Assembly (NCBI RefSeq): GCF_047276495.1
Contig: NZ_CP178543.1
Coordinates: 6,324,001-6,388,000 of the forward strand
Origin: Capilliphycus salinus
Lineage (GTDB): Bacteria; Cyanobacteriota; Cyanobacteriia; Cyanobacteriales; Microcoleaceae
Reading direction: 5' to 3'
DNA: 64,000 bases
Part shown: piece after piece, positions 9,260 to 18,221 of the stretch
Layout: the number at the start of each line of letters is the position of its first letter
Position numbering within the stretch: the stretch's first letter is position 1
Program-made: the position numbers and the translations under genes
Notes under the pieces: generated by a model
Told to the model about the DNA's origin: nothing
What the model saw: the letters and a program-made list of their open reading frames with translations, nothing else
The model's database searches: none

Positions 9260-9394
9260 ATGTCCGGAACTGAGATCAACAGTGAATGGATTTTTACCGG
9301 GGCAGACCGAGGGCGTTTTCAGTCAAGTTTAGTTGAATTTTTATTCAGATTCGGGTGGTTTGGTAAAGCTTTCTATTATTCTATCTGTAAATGA
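9260..9394 (+). CDS. possible 44-residue small protein
   Basis: An open frame starting ATGTCCGGAACTGAG lies in the gap between the divergent glmM and a membrane-protein gene. GGAGG sits seven bases before the ATG, a near-ideal ribosome-binding site. The peptide (MSGTEINSEWIFTGADRGRF at its start) has a hydrophobic aromatic C-terminal half and ends at a TGA. I recognise no family. Its position close to the glmM start could also make it chance. It is reported because of the strong ribosome-binding site and the absence of other content in this gap; the rest of the gap to 9597 shows nothing. Confidence 0.33.
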   Translation: MSGTEINSEWIFTGADRGRFQSSLVEFLFRFGWFGKAFYYSICK

Positions 9395-9597
9395 GGAATT
9401 TTCTTCAATTTGTTATTCATCGAGATAAAATGCAACTTTACAGTCAAGGGTGAGATGAGGGAGGAGTCGCTTCACCCCCGAATTTTAGGGTGAGTCCGGC
9501 TCGAATACATTGTTAAAGATTCTAGTTCACCCACACCTCAACCGAGTCTCAACCCCAATTGCGAAGAGTTTGATTTGACTTTTGAAGACAGGTAAAC

Positions 9598-11316
9598 ATG
9601 ATGAGTTCTCAACAAAATTTGAAGTCTAGGTTTGCATCGGAAAAACGGTTAATGAGGTTGTCTAACCGGATTTATTCTTTATTGATTCTTGCGGCGATTG
9701 TTGGCTGTGGGATTTTGGCTTATGCTTCGGTTTTTGATGATTTTTTTCTCTCGGATGATTTTGTTTTAGTTGCTTTATTTTCTCAGTTGGGGCCTTGGGG
9801 GTTGTGGGTTAATCAACAGCACGGTCAATCTTTGTTTTTTCGGCCCGTTTTGAGTTTAATTAGTTTTTTCGATTATCAAGTTTGGGGGGTGAATCCGTTC
9901 GGCTATCATTTGACCAATTTTTTCTTTCATTTAATGAATAGTTTGGGGGTGGGGTTGATTGCTTTTTTCTTGGCAAAACGGCTCAAATTTCAGCCGAGTT
10001 ATCGGCGAATTTTACCCTATCTCGCCGGATTTATTTTTCTGTTGCTTCCCTCTCATACTGAAGTGGTTTCTTGGATTTCCGCTCGCACCGATGGAGTGGC
10101 GACGTTTTTTGGTTTATTTTCTTTTGTGTTTTATTTGGCTTACAAGCATTACTATCAACCCCGTTTTTTACTTCTGTCGGGTTTGGTGTTTTTGGCGGCT
10201 TTACTCTCGAAAGAATCGGTGGTGACTTATCCGGGTTTAATTATTATTTTTGAACTGTACGAATATTTTATTAAACAAAACAATCGCAATCGTTTGGTGG
10301 CTCGTTTTGTCATTGTTTCGCTCTATATCTGGATGTTAATTATTTACTTTTTTAGCCGTTTCTTTAAGTTGGGTGAATTGGTGGGCGGATATGGAGAAGA
10401 AGTTCACTTGAGTTTTGATGCGACTCGAATTTTACAAAATCTGGTGATTTATCCGACTCGAACTTTTATTCCTCCCCAATTTGAATTGGATTTTACCTTT
10501 TGGTTGATTGCATTTTTGGGTCTGGTTTTATTATTTGTGTTGAGTTTGGCGGTTTGTTGGAAACGTCGCCCCAAGTTTTCGGAAGTTCCGGCTATTTTAG
10601 GGTTTTTGATTGCGGCTTTTTATATTCTGGTTTTACCGGCGATTACGGTTTGGGTTTCTGCGGTTGATACTCAAGGAGAACGTTATTTATATTTTGCTTC
10701 CGGGTTTGCTTCTATTTTTTTGGCAATCATCCTAATTGTGATTTTACAAAATTTGGCTTTTATTTTAGTTGTTTCCAGTGCGATACTGCTCTATTTTGGT
10801 ACGTCGGTTTACGATATCAATCAAAATTGGAATACTGCGGCTAAAATCTCTGAAGATATTTTGGTGAGTTTGCAGGAAATACCCAAAAGTCAAGTGATTA
10901 TTAACAGTTTACCCGATAACTATCACGGCGCCTATATTTATCGAACCGGACTGATTCAAGGTCTGTTTCTGTTTGATGAAAGCAATCAATTTGAGATTGA
11001 GTTCAACCGCCAAAAAATTAATCCGGCTTTTGAAAATGTTAAGTTCACAACCGATAATATTCGGATTGTGATGAATCACAGTTTGGTTGAACCGAGCGAT
11101 AGTATAATCGTAAATAATCCCGAAGCTAGCGTTTATCAATTTCAGCTTTCTCATCCTCAAGCTTCCTTCTACGCTTGGAAGAAAAATGATTTAGAAACCG
11201 AAGATTACCAAGTGACAAATTTAGAATCTCATCAATATCAACTGCGGTTTACTGATGTTAGCCGAGCCGAAGATTTGGTGTTTTATTCATCGGGTAAATT
11301 AGCAGACAAACTGTAA
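9598..11316 (+). CDS. GT-C-like integral membrane glycosyltransferase candidate
   Basis: A 572-residue polytopic membrane protein with a first transmembrane segment near residues 27-45 followed at once by the acidic loop FDDFFLSDDFVLVALFS. An aspartate pair in the first extracytoplasmic loop is the usual catalytic signature of GT-C enzymes such as PMT, ArnT and TMTC proteins, which use polyprenyl-phosphate sugars. Later features are HLTNFFFHLMNSL, VSWISARTDGVATFFGL and LSKESVVTYPGL, typical of this superfamily, and a soluble C-terminal domain of about 170 residues. The following genes are a GtrA-containing fusion and another large membrane protein, so the three may form a lipid-linked-sugar glycosylation cassette. 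The precise substrate is unknown. Confidence 0.75.
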   Translation: MMSSQQNLKSRFASEKRLMRLSNRIYSLLILAAIVGCGILAYASVFDDFFLSDDFVLVALFSQLGPWGLWVNQQHGQSLFFRPVLSLISFFDYQVWGVNPFGYHLTNFFFHLMNSLGVGLIAFFLAKRLKFQPSYRRILPYLAGFIFLLLPSHTEVVSWISARTDGVATFFGLFSFVFYLAYKHYYQPRFLLLSGLVFLAALLSKESVVTYPGLIIIFELYEYFIKQNNRNRLVARFVIVSLYIWMLIIYFFSRFFKLGELVGGYGEEVHLSFDATRILQNLVIYPTRTFIPPQFELDFTFWLIAFLGLVLLFVLSLAVCWKRRPKFSEVPAILGFLIAAFYILVLPAITVWVSAVDTQGERYLYFASGFASIFLAIILIVILQNLAFILVVSSAILLYFGTSVYDINQNWNTAAKISEDILVSLQEIPKSQVIINSLPDNYHGAYIYRTGLIQGLFLFDESNQFEIEFNRQKINPAFENVKFTTDNIRIVMNHSLVEPSDSIIVNNPEASVYQFQLSHPQASFYAWKKNDLETEDYQVTNLESHQYQLRFTDVSRAEDLVFYSSGKLADKL

Positions 11317-11439
11317 ACCCAATTCTGATAACATTCGCCGACGACAATGAAAACAGAAGACGAACTATCCTGCTGACGGGTTCCTTTCTGGGGTGAATTT
11401 ATCGGGTTTCGCCACAATTAGAACGAATGAGGTATCATT

Positions 11440-13347
11440 GTGACAATTTGGCAAAATATTAAGTGTGGTGTGATGGAGCCGATTTACATTTTAGGTGGTG
11501 GACCTGCGGGACTTGCAGCCGCGTATATTTTGACGCAGCAAGGTCAGCGAGTTGTCGTGGTTGAACGAGAAACTCAAGTCGGGGGACTAGCGAAAAGCTT
11601 TGAATATAAAGGATTTATTCTTGACTACGGACCCCATCGGTTTTATACCAAATTGAGTCCGGTTTTGAAGCTTTGGAATCAGGTTTTAAAAGAGGAACAA
11701 GTCACCGTTAACCGCCTGACTCGCATTTATTACGGAGGGAAATATTTCAGTTATCCCCTGAAAGCAAAAGAGGTTTTATTCGCCCTCGGTTTGCTGGAAA
11801 ATTTCAGAATTATTAGCTCATATTTTGCCGCTCGTTTGTTTCCGAAAAAAAATCCGAATAACTTTGCAGAATGGGTAACAGATAAGTTTGGGCGGCGACT
11901 GTTTGAGATTTTCTTTCAAGGATACACCGAGAAACTTTGGGGAATTCCTTGTGAGGAGATTAGTACAGATTGGGCGTCGCAAAGAATTAAAGGTTTATCT
12001 CTGATTAAAGCCGCTAGAAATGCACTTTTAGGCAATGATGGCCGAGTTAAAACTTTAATCGACCAATTTCAATTTCCGCGTTTGGGTTCGGGTCAGCTTT
12101 ATGAAAAAATCGTCGATTATTTGCAAGAAAACCATCAAACGGTTTTACTCAATACCGAAGTGGTTCGAGTTCATCACGATAATTTTCAAGTGACTCACGT
12201 TACCCTGAAAAATCGTCAAACTAAAGAAGAAAAAACCGTTCCCTGTGGTCATGTTATTTCTTCAATTCCGCTTACTCATTTAATGCAGCAAATCGAATCC
12301 TCTCCCCCTTCTCAAGTTATCAATGCTGCCAAATCTCTCAAATTTCGCAATACAATCTTAGTGTATTTGATAGTAGAATCCGGTAATTTATTCCCCGATA
12401 ATTGGCTGTATATTAATGACCCGAAAGTTCAGGTCGGGCGAGTCACAAACTTTGCCAATTGGTCGCCGGAGATGCTTCCCAACTCTCAGCAAACCCCCCT
12501 TTGTTGTGAATATTGGTGCAATTTTGAAGATGATTTGTGGCAATGTCCGGAAGATGAACTGCGGATAAAAGCTGAAGAAGAACTGCGAAAAATTGGGTTA
12601 TTAAAACGGGAGAAGGTTGTCGATGGTTTTGTCGTCCGTTTACCCCGAACTTATCCCATTTATGCGGGAAGTTATAAAGAAGCTTTGGGCGAAATTAAAA
12701 CTTATCTAAAAACCTTTCAAAATCTACAAGCCATTGGTCGCTACGGTGCGTTTAAATACAACAACCAAGACCACAGTTTGTTAATGGGAATTCTCGCCGC
12801 TGAGAATGTTCTAACCCAGAATAAACACGACCTTTGGGCGGTGAATAGTGATAGCGAATACGTCGAAGAAGCCAACGCAGAAGCCGCCACAACAGTTGCT
12901 AGAAAAACGGGTGTTTCTCGCCGTCGAAAATTGGTTCAAATTCTCCAACAATTTGGCGGTTATCTGTTTACCGGGGGAACCGCAACGGTAGTCGATGTTG
13001 TGGTGTTTTCGATGTTAACTCAAGCGGGTTTGTGGTATGTTTATGCTTTGGGGATTAGTTTCTTTTTTGGATTGAGTACCAATTTTTGGCTGAGTCGTCG
13101 TTTTGTTTTTGGAATCTATTGGAAGAATTGGTGGATTCAATACGCTGTTTTTGCTTCCGTTGCGTTGAATAGTTTATTGGCGAATTTAGGACTGTTACAA
13201 CTGTTAATTAATGAAGTCGATTTTCATCCAACTCTCGCTCGTTTAGTCAGTTCCGCTTGTGTGGCGTTGATTAGTTTTACAGGTCATAAACTGTATTCTT
13301 TCTCCCAACCAGAATCAACTTCTAAACTCTCAGAAATTGAGTCTTAA
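11440..13347 (+). CDS. FAD-dependent oxidoreductase fused to a GtrA-like membrane domain
   Basis: A two-part protein of 635 residues. Residues about 12-460 form an amine-oxidase or UDP-galactopyranose-mutase-like flavoprotein: dinucleotide motif ILGGGPAGLAAAY, then VVERETQVGGLAKSFEYKG and LDYGPHRFYTK, ending with IGRYGAFKYNNQDHSLLMGI. Residues about 510-625 are a GtrA-type domain with four membrane segments (QFGGYLFTGGTATVVDVVVF, SFFFGLSTNFWLSRRFVF, a middle segment, SFTGHKLYSF). GtrA proteins are thought to flip polyprenyl-phosphate sugars. The fusion suggests that sugar modification and translocation are linked. The GTG at 11440 has a GAGG upstream; homology would begin at the ATG at 11473, which lacks one. 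The next gene starts 21 bases after the stop. Confidence 0.85.
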   Translation: MTIWQNIKCGVMEPIYILGGGPAGLAAAYILTQQGQRVVVVERETQVGGLAKSFEYKGFILDYGPHRFYTKLSPVLKLWNQVLKEEQVTVNRLTRIYYGGKYFSYPLKAKEVLFALGLLENFRIISSYFAARLFPKKNPNNFAEWVTDKFGRRLFEIFFQGYTEKLWGIPCEEISTDWASQRIKGLSLIKAARNALLGNDGRVKTLIDQFQFPRLGSGQLYEKIVDYLQENHQTVLLNTEVVRVHHDNFQVTHVTLKNRQTKEEKTVPCGHVISSIPLTHLMQQIESSPPSQVINAAKSLKFRNTILVYLIVESGNLFPDNWLYINDPKVQVGRVTNFANWSPEMLPNSQQTPLCCEYWCNFEDDLWQCPEDELRIKAEEELRKIGLLKREKVVDGFVVRLPRTYPIYAGSYKEALGEIKTYLKTFQNLQAIGRYGAFKYNNQDHSLLMGILAAENVLTQNKHDLWAVNSDSEYVEEANAEAATTVARKTGVSRRRKLVQILQQFGGYLFTGGTATVVDVVVFSMLTQAGLWYVYALGISFFFGLSTNFWLSRRFVFGIYWKNWWIQYAVFASVALNSLLANLGLLQLLINEVDFHPTLARLVSSACVALISFTGHKLYSFSQPESTSKLSEIES

Positions 13348-13368
13348 ACTCCTCTAACTTTAACTGCA

Positions 13369-15621
13369 ATGTTTTACCGAGAAAATACCTCTAAACCTCG
13401 TTTAGATTGGGTCGTTTGTATTACCCTAGTCAGTTGGATAATTTTGGTTCCTATTGTGAATCAAATTCGGATTCCGTTGGGAAATAAAACCGAAGTGATT
13501 TCCCTGGCTTATCTCGAAAATATTAGCCCCTACACGGACTATTTTAAATATTTGATTCTCTTGTTTGTTCCGCCTCTTTTAGCGGTTCTTAGTTTAAGGA
13601 TAAACGGGAAAACAATTGAGTCAATTTTTCATGTTATTTTATCCATCGCCAAAGATAGACGGGTTTGGGTTGTCGCCACCACAATACTATTAACGGCTTG
13701 GGTTGTTAATGTTCCCTTCGACCAATTTAAAATCCAAGAAACGTTAATTGATTCCTTTCACGAAGGAGAATATTTGGGCTTTTTACCGAATTTTATTCAG
13801 TTAGAAAAACCCTTTGTTAATACCGTTTTAATTCACGGTTGGGGAATGGACGTTCTTCCCACTTGGTTGGCGACTCAGTTGATTTTTAATGACAATGGAA
13901 TTCCTCTCACTCGTTTATTTGCTAATCTTCAAAATCTCATTACCAGTTTGGGATATTTCTGGATTTTTTGGGAACTAACGGGAGCCGCAAAACTCAAAAA
14001 ATATCGCCTTCCTCTCTTTTTAGCTTCTTGTGTGTTATTCTGTATTTTCGATGGGATATTCTTTAAATTTGATGGGCGACGAGGAACTTTTTTCATGCTT
14101 CAGTTGGCTCTTACCCTGCGATTTTTTAGAGTCATATACCTTCAACCCAAACAGGCGAAAATTTTAGGAGTCGTTTTGGGGGCGTCAGTTCCGGCGAGTT
14201 TTTTATATGTTTACGATAGGGCGATTTACTTTTTAGCGGTTTATGTTTTTAGTTTGGTTTTGAGCTTATTTTTAGACAGAAAAACCGCTAGAACTTGGAT
14301 TTTTAGCTCTTTAACAGGTGTCATTCTTTCTTTGATTTTAATCACGGCAATTTTAGGAACTGAACAGGTTTTAGCCATCGGTTCGCAGGTTCTCTACTGG
14401 GGAAAATACGGTCGATACATCTCTTTTATTCCCCTACCCCCTCTGGAGATGACGTTCATCTCACAGAACTTTTGGTTATCAATGCTAATTCAAACGTTTG
14501 TGTTGGTTTATTTGGTGTTAGATTTAATTACAGACAACCTGAAATTGCGTCCTTTTGTTCAAAGAAATTATTTAGTTTTTGTACTGCTGTCTGCGTCGGT
14601 TGTTTATATGCGAATTACGCTTGACCGCAGCGATTTAGGTCACGCTTATCACGGTGCAATTCCAACGTTTTTTTTACTGGCTTATTTGATTTATATTGGC
14701 TTTCGAGACTTTTTACAACCCCAGTTAGAACACCTTAAACTCAATCCAATTCACCAAATTCTAATCGTTGTGTTAATTTTCGGTTTAATTCGTTCTGAAC
14801 CGGGATTTAGTCTCCAAACGGCTACCAATAAAATTGTCAAATTACCCCATCGATTATCCTTTTCTGATGCTGAAATTCTGCAACCGGATTATCTAGAAGC
14901 TTTAACGGTAATGAAACCGGAAATCGATCAACAATCTTGCTTTTTTAACCTAACTTCAGAAGGATTATGGTATTATCTCTTTAACAAACCTTCTTGTCCA
15001 AAATATAGCTATGTTCTCTATTCTAAACCCCTAGAAGCTCAAAAAGAAGTTGTTCAACAGTTAGAAGAAAAACAGCCAGATATTATCTTACTCACCAATG
15101 AAATGTGGTTTCAAAATCCTTGGGATGGCGTGCTAAAATCCGATTCTGCTGCTTTGATTTATCAGAACGTTTTACAACAGTATCGACCTTATAAACAGAT
15201 TCAATCTCATTGGTTTTGGAAACGAAGTAATCGCCCGTTAACTTTTATTGAAACCAATCCTCAAACCAACTTATTTAATGGATTTGTAGAAGTTCTTCCC
15301 CCAGAAGTCATTTACAAAAATGATCAAGTTGAATTAAGAGGATGGGCGGTTTTACCGGAAAAGCAAAAACCCGCAGATGCAGTTTATCTCAGCTACGGCG
15401 ACGAAAATCAGTTAATAGCAGTCGGAAAAGTTAATCAAAATCGTTCGGATGTGGCTGAAGTTTTATCCGTGTTTGAGTACAGTAACTCCGGTTGGTTTAT
15501 TCGAGTTCCCACAACAGTTTTACCGTTGGGAAATACCGTGTTAAAAGTTTGGGCGTATGATGCAGAAACCGAAACCTTAACCCAAATTGGTTCAGAAATT
15601 CCCGTAGAAGTATCCCGATAA
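13369..15621 (+). CDS. large multi-pass membrane protein of unknown function
   Basis: A protein of 750 residues with about twelve hydrophobic segments in the first 480 residues and a soluble C-terminal part of about 270 residues. The loop after the third segment contains DSFHEGEYLGFLPNF, an acidic/His motif in the place where GT-C glycosyltransferases carry their catalytic aspartates, but the match is weak. The end of the soluble part (VELRGWAVLPEKQKPADAVY onward, near 645-745) reads like a beta-sandwich found at the end of some cyanobacterial surface-glycan membrane proteins. It begins 21 bases after the FAD/GtrA fusion, so it is probably in the same transcript. The start codon lacks a clear ribosome-binding site. 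Confidence 0.72.
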   Translation: MFYRENTSKPRLDWVVCITLVSWIILVPIVNQIRIPLGNKTEVISLAYLENISPYTDYFKYLILLFVPPLLAVLSLRINGKTIESIFHVILSIAKDRRVWVVATTILLTAWVVNVPFDQFKIQETLIDSFHEGEYLGFLPNFIQLEKPFVNTVLIHGWGMDVLPTWLATQLIFNDNGIPLTRLFANLQNLITSLGYFWIFWELTGAAKLKKYRLPLFLASCVLFCIFDGIFFKFDGRRGTFFMLQLALTLRFFRVIYLQPKQAKILGVVLGASVPASFLYVYDRAIYFLAVYVFSLVLSLFLDRKTARTWIFSSLTGVILSLILITAILGTEQVLAIGSQVLYWGKYGRYISFIPLPPLEMTFISQNFWLSMLIQTFVLVYLVLDLITDNLKLRPFVQRNYLVFVLLSASVVYMRITLDRSDLGHAYHGAIPTFFLLAYLIYIGFRDFLQPQLEHLKLNPIHQILIVVLIFGLIRSEPGFSLQTATNKIVKLPHRLSFSDAEILQPDYLEALTVMKPEIDQQSCFFNLTSEGLWYYLFNKPSCPKYSYVLYSKPLEAQKEVVQQLEEKQPDIILLTNEMWFQNPWDGVLKSDSAALIYQNVLQQYRPYKQIQSHWFWKRSNRPLTFIETNPQTNLFNGFVEVLPPEVIYKNDQVELRGWAVLPEKQKPADAVYLSYGDENQLIAVGKVNQNRSDVAEVLSVFEYSNSGWFIRVPTTVLPLGNTVLKVWAYDAETETLTQIGSEIPVEVSR

Positions 15622-15640
15622 TTTTAATAAAACAACCTTT

Positions 15641-15812
15641 AAAAACCCGTAGGGGCGGGTTCAGAATCAATCTAGATTTCCTAGAAATAACCTCGATAAA
15701 CCCGCCCCCCTTGCAGATTTTAAATAACAGAAAAACCCGTAGGGGCGGGTTCAGAATCAATCTAGATTTTCCCAGAAATAACCTCGATAAACCCGCCCCC
15801 TTGCAGATTTTT
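15641..15812. repeat. two copies of an 80-base GGGGCGGGTT repeat
   Basis: Two nearly identical copies lie at 15641-15722 and 15731-15812. Each has the core GTAGGGGCGGGTTCAGAATC at the left and GATAAACCCGCCCC at the right, so GGGGCGGGTT and AACCCGCCCC form terminal inverted repeats. Further members of this family lie near 47.9 kb and 54.6-55.1 kb. All are intergenic. They separate the convergent membrane-protein and glycosyltransferase genes and could serve as terminators. Confidence 0.85.
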
Positions 15813-15813
15813 A

Positions 15814-16887
15814 CTAGAGATAATATTCAATAATTTGGGCGGTTTTTTTCCCAGTTTTCTCCCATTTAAACGCTTGAGATCTCGTTAATCCTAAATGGCG
15901 AAGATGCGATCGCATTTGACTATCATTCGCTAAAGTTTCCATCGCTGCGGTCATTTCATTCACATCCAAAGGATTAATATAAAACGCCGCATCTCCCGCA
16001 ACTTCCGGTAAAGAAGCAACGTTAGAAGTAATCACCGGAGTCCCGCAAGCCATCGCCTCCAAAACCGGAAAACCAAACCCCTCCCAAAGACTCGGAAAAA
16101 CCAACGCAATAGCTTGATTAATGATTTTTGTAAACGCTTCTGGCGAGACATAATCTAAGAATTTCACCTGTTGATTTAATCCCAATTCTGCAACTTGTGC
16201 TTTTAAATTGGGGGTGTAAGTTTTATCCGTTGGTCCCGCGAACCACAACTCATAATTATCCCGATGGGGTAATTGAGAAAATGCAGTAATTAATCGCGGT
16301 AAATTTTTATAAGCATCGTGGCGACCAATATAGAGAAAATAATTGCTCGTCGGTAAATCGAGAAAGTGAAATTTTTCGGGATTATAACCCAATGGAATGG
16401 GTGTTATTTTGGTTTCAGGAATGTTAAAAAACTGCACTAAATCTTGAGCGGTTGCTTGGGAATTACAAACAATATGTTCGGCTTGAGATAACACCGTTGG
16501 TACATAATGTTTAAAGTAAGCAGTCAGGCGAGAACCCCGTCTCGGAAACCTTAGAGGAATTAAATCATGTGCCATCACAATCGAACGACAAGAAGCATAT
16601 AACGGGGCTTCAGGAAGTGGCGAAAAGACCAGATTTCCTTTGAGTTTGCGGTAAATAGAAGGAAGTTTAAATTGAGTCCAAACTAAGCGGCGAAAATGCC
16701 CTTTTGTTCCCTGAGCGGGTGTCATATTAGGAGGGACAGGATAACAGGAATAATCCGGTTTTGATTCTGCTATTAATAGCGTTGGATTGAGGGGTTTGAG
16801 TTGGGGTAAAATCTGACTTGCATAGACAGAAATCCCCGTAGGTTCAGGAATAAGAACAGATAAATTAATCAGCAGTGAATTAGACAT
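15814..16887 (-). CDS. glycosyltransferase family 4
   Basis: A GT-B fold glycosyltransferase of 357 residues. The N-terminal domain has the glycine/tyrosine stretch PEPTGISVYASQILPQL; the C-terminal domain has ITPIPLGYNPEKFHFL, YIGRHDAYKNLPRLI and the EX7E donor-binding region LWEGFGFPVLEAMACGTPVI, then SLPEVAGDAAFYINP. These are typical of mannosyltransferase-like GT4 enzymes. No membrane segment is seen, so it probably acts on the inner face of the membrane. It is near a phosphomannose-isomerase-type cupin, in keeping with a mannose-containing glycan; that link is inference. Confidence 0.9.
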   Translation of the reverse strand: MSNSLLINLSVLIPEPTGISVYASQILPQLKPLNPTLLIAESKPDYSCYPVPPNMTPAQGTKGHFRRLVWTQFKLPSIYRKLKGNLVFSPLPEAPLYASCRSIVMAHDLIPLRFPRRGSRLTAYFKHYVPTVLSQAEHIVCNSQATAQDLVQFFNIPETKITPIPLGYNPEKFHFLDLPTSNYFLYIGRHDAYKNLPRLITAFSQLPHRDNYELWFAGPTDKTYTPNLKAQVAELGLNQQVKFLDYVSPEAFTKIINQAIALVFPSLWEGFGFPVLEAMACGTPVITSNVASLPEVAGDAAFYINPLDVNEMTAAMETLANDSQMRSHLRHLGLTRSQAFKWEKTGKKTAQIIEYYL

Positions 16888-17083
16888 TAACCCAATTTTG
16901 TTACAATAATTTTATCAATTAAGTTACTTCAGAATAAATTTCAAAAAATTAACTTATAAATAGGGGCAAAAATTGCCCCTAAAACCTTAATTTTACTCAT
17001 CGACAGAGAAAACTTGAATAGCCAAAATAATGACTTTTGAACAATATATTTAGCCCCTTTTTAGAGCAAATTTTACCGATAAA

Positions 17084-17500
17084 CTACCTCTCGGTTTTTC
17101 CGGCATAACCTCCTTCGTCTGGAAAACGAGTAATATCATCTTCTCCTAAATATTCCCCATTTTGTACTTCAATCATTACCAATGGAATCACCCCCGGATT
17201 TTCAACTCGGTGGGGAGTATTCATCGGAACATAAGTAGATTGTTTCGGGATAAGAATTGTTTCTTGACCCCCACAAATCACTTTAGCAGTACCCGCAACA
17301 ACAATCCAATGTTCACTGCGATGATAGTGCATTTGGGTACTAATATGATATCCCGGATTCACAACAATCCGATTAATACGATAGCGATCGCCCTCTTCTA
17401 AAACTGTCACCTGACCCCAAGGGGGTGTACGAGTTTGAGGAACGTCTGTTGTCGTCGGCGTCTGGGTTTTAACGGATGTGTCAGTATTATCTTTTGTCAT
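17084..17500 (-). CDS. cupin of the mannose-6-phosphate isomerase type II family
   Basis: A single-domain cupin of 138 residues. After a Thr-rich leader of about 25 residues it carries PWGQVTVLEEGDRYRINRIV, then QMHYHRSEHWIVVAGTAKV, the metal-binding HxH...E cupin motif 1, and NTPHRVENPG for motif 2. In bifunctional ManC/AlgA proteins this domain follows a mannose-1-phosphate guanylyltransferase; here it stands alone, which is common in cyanobacteria. It may isomerise mannose-6-phosphate or only bind metal and sugar. It is divergent from the next gene. Confidence 0.88.
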   Translation of the reverse strand: MTKDNTDTSVKTQTPTTTDVPQTRTPPWGQVTVLEEGDRYRINRIVVNPGYHISTQMHYHRSEHWIVVAGTAKVICGGQETILIPKQSTYVPMNTPHRVENPGVIPLVMIEVQNGEYLGEDDITRFPDEGGYAGKTER

Positions 17501-17520
17501 AATGCTAATCGCGAATTAGA

Positions 17521-17550
17521 AGTGTTACAGCTATTATAAGTTCTAACACT
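17521..17550. promoter_or_regulatory. inverted repeat in a divergent promoter region
   Basis: AGTGTTA and TAACACT form a perfect 7-bp inverted repeat separated by 16 bases, between the cupin start (17500) and the exported-protein start (17577). A TATAAG-like -10 hexamer lies in the spacer. The size and symmetry suit a dimeric repressor or activator site. A second small palindrome, CTAAT/ATTAG, is next to it at 17505-17519. Confidence 0.35.
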
Positions 17551-17576
17551 AACAAACATCATGTGTAAATATTCTG

Positions 17577-18221
17577 ATGAAAAAATGGATGGTTTGTCTG
17601 TTAGCAACTAGCTCCTTTTTTAGTTTATCCGTTCCGGTGTTCGCTTGGCCAACAATGGAGGAAGTCATTCACCGCCAAATTCTCAAAGCCTGTCAAACTC
17701 TTTCTCACGAAGAAGCCTTAAATCAGGTGTTAGCTGAATACGATTCTGAAGCCCAAAAAAATTATCAAATGTGGCGAGAAATTACCGCAGAAGATTGTGC
17801 AAACGCAACGATTCCCCCCGTTCCTTCTGGGATTAAAGGTCAATGTTCGAGTGGATTTGCTTCAATTGGAGAAGAAATCGACACTTCAAATTTAACTTGG
17901 AGAGAATGTTGGCTAGAAGTAACTGAGAATAAAATTCTGTTTAAAACCCCTGATGATACAACAGCAATGGTCGGAAATCCAACTGCTGAAAATCAGTTTA
18001 TCATCACCGAACAGCAATACAATTTTCCTGAAGCTATGCGGGATTATTGGGATGAATATGAAGCAACAGGCTACTGTAAAGTCGGCGATGAAAAAACGAT
18101 TTGTAGTTTACAATTAAATCATGGTCAATGGCTGCAAATTTTTAAACCAGATTTGAATTCGTGTTCTGAGAATTCTCAACTAAATGACAAGCCACAAAAT
18201 GTCCCCGATCAACCTCTCTAA
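17577..18221 (+). CDS. exported hypothetical protein
   Basis: A 214-residue protein with an N-terminal signal peptide (MKKWMVCLLATSSFFSLSVP, probable cleavage after VFA near residue 23). The mature part has at least six cysteines (positions about 39, 75, 90, 108, 162, 171), suggesting disulfides in the periplasm, and ends in a Pro/Gln/Asn-rich tail. I recognise no family. Its last 80 bases overlap the restored 3' end of the convergent ABC ATPase gene, so one of the two tails may be under little selection. It is divergent from the cupin gene. Confidence 0.7.
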   Translation: MKKWMVCLLATSSFFSLSVPVFAWPTMEEVIHRQILKACQTLSHEEALNQVLAEYDSEAQKNYQMWREITAEDCANATIPPVPSGIKGQCSSGFASIGEEIDTSNLTWRECWLEVTENKILFKTPDDTTAMVGNPTAENQFIITEQQYNFPEAMRDYWDEYEATGYCKVGDEKTICSLQLNHGQWLQIFKPDLNSCSENSQLNDKPQNVPDQPL

